Assembly (NCBI GenBank): GCA_937928475.1
Contig: CALFVE010000038.1
Location: 1-6,215, forward strand
Length of the DNA stretch: 6,215 nucleotides
Source of the DNA: an uncultured bacterium
GTDB lineage: Bacteria > Armatimonadota > Zipacnadia > Zipacnadales > Zipacnadaceae
Direction of reading: 5' to 3'
Shown here: positions 5,834-6,215 of the stretch, piece after piece
How the letters are laid out: every line of letters starts with the position of its first letter
How positions within the stretch are numbered: position 1 is the stretch's first letter
Program-made: the position numbers and the translations under genes
The notes under the pieces: generated by a model
The model's database searches: none
Told to the model about the DNA's origin: nothing
What the model saw: only the letters and a program-made list of their open reading frames with translations

Positions 5834-6215
5834 CTAGCGGTAGTGCCGCTGGACCTCGGACAGATACCGCCTCCCCAGCCACTCCGCGTTGTCCTGGAGC
5901 CACTGGCTGAACAGCGTCTTCCCGATCGGCTCCTCGCAGGAGACGGGGAGATCCTGCCGCAAGCCCTCTATCTCGTCCCGCGTCAGGAGTACGTCCCCCA
6001 GCACCCGCCCCATCACTCCCGTGATCATCAGCACCATCCATGCGGGCAGATGCACCACCCACGCCCTGCTCTTCACCGCCTGCTTGAGCCGCGATAGAAG
6101 TTCATTGAAGGTGAAGACCTCCGGCCCGGTCACATCCAGTAGGACAGGCTGCCAAGCCGGTGCCCCCCGCTCCGGCGGCTCGCCTGCGAGCAAGGCAGGT
6201 CTGCAAGCCTCTGCC
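5834..6215 (-). CDS. NAD(P)-binding SDR-type protein, NDUFA9-like, C-terminal part
   Basis: The - strand frame is open from the right window edge to TAG at 5836-5834, so about 127 C-terminal residues are visible and the N-terminal Rossmann part with its nucleotide-binding GxxGxxG lies outside. The visible segment has a family-like end. EACRPALLAG is followed by VTGPEVFTFNELLSRLKQAV, where 'GPE.ltf.EL' is the usual strand-to-helix element of atypical short-chain dehydrogenases. Next come a hydrophobic stretch HLPAWMVLMITGVMGRVLG, the LLTRDEIEGLRQDL element typical of NDUFA9/NmrA-like epimerase relatives, and a closing LGRRYLSEVQRHYR. Members act as NAD(P)-dependent oxidoreductases, or as non-catalytic cofactor-binding chaperones such as the complex I accessory subunit. 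The substrate cannot be told from this part. A TTG at 6193-6191 is not taken as the start, because matching family sequence continues upstream of it. It is convergent with the ADP-ribosylglycohydrolase gene. Confidence 0.75.
   Translation of the reverse strand, partial: AEACRPALLAGEPPERGAPAWQPVLLDVTGPEVFTFNELLSRLKQAVKSRAWVVHLPAWMVLMITGVMGRVLGDVLLTRDEIEGLRQDLPVSCEEPIGKTLFSQWLQDNAEWLGRRYLSEVQRHYR

Noticed and set aside
5607..6062. Open frames on both strands across the convergent gap (also 5512-5910 and 5723-6097 on +)
   Set aside because: The compositions are Arg/Pro/Gly-rich with no family signal, and they overlap either the hairpin cluster or the real SDR-type gene in other frames.

Overview
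The window is a GC-rich bacterial segment, about two-thirds G+C by eye. It holds four complete genes and one truncated gene on the + strand, plus the 3' part of one convergent gene on the - strand. No RNA gene, mobile element or CRISPR array is visible. Three things suggest a member of the Armatimonadota, Planctomycetota or Chloroflexota type, probably an environmental genome: an exported 'DWPGWRGP' PQQ-like beta-propeller protein, a stand-alone URO-D-superfamily protein that is not HemE, and a large ADP-ribosylglycohydrolase-family protein. This placement is inference from gene families and cannot be fixed from the window alone.

Layout. Positions 1-276 hold the C-terminal part of a small PepSY-like protein. 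A 49-bp gap with a perfect 7-bp hairpin leads to a URO-D-superfamily gene (326-1408). The last five codons and stop of that gene lie inside a degenerate 7-bp tandem repeat (1391-1446). A well-placed ribosome binding site then starts an exported beta-propeller protein (1576-2952). A YpeA-like GNAT acetyltransferase follows (3040-3462). The next gap holds a strong hairpin and a second 7/14-bp tandem repeat (3537-3578), then a 679-residue ADP-ribosylglycohydrolase-family protein (3596-5632, stop to 5635). The convergent intergenic stretch 5636-5833 contains four successive inverted repeats. The C-terminal part of an NAD(P)-binding SDR-type protein (NDUFA9-like) runs off the right edge on the - strand.

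How the genes relate. The + strand genes are co-directional, but their gaps are 49, 167, 87 and 133 bp and their functions do not form a recognisable pathway. I read them as neighbours rather than a proven operon. The most interesting points are the ADP-ribosylglycohydrolase, which is an internal duplication with a C-terminal half keeping the metal/ADP-ribose motifs and an N-terminal half that has lost them, and the heptad-phased repeats that fill two intergenic gaps and reach into a coding end. I found no convincing undescribed multi-gene system.
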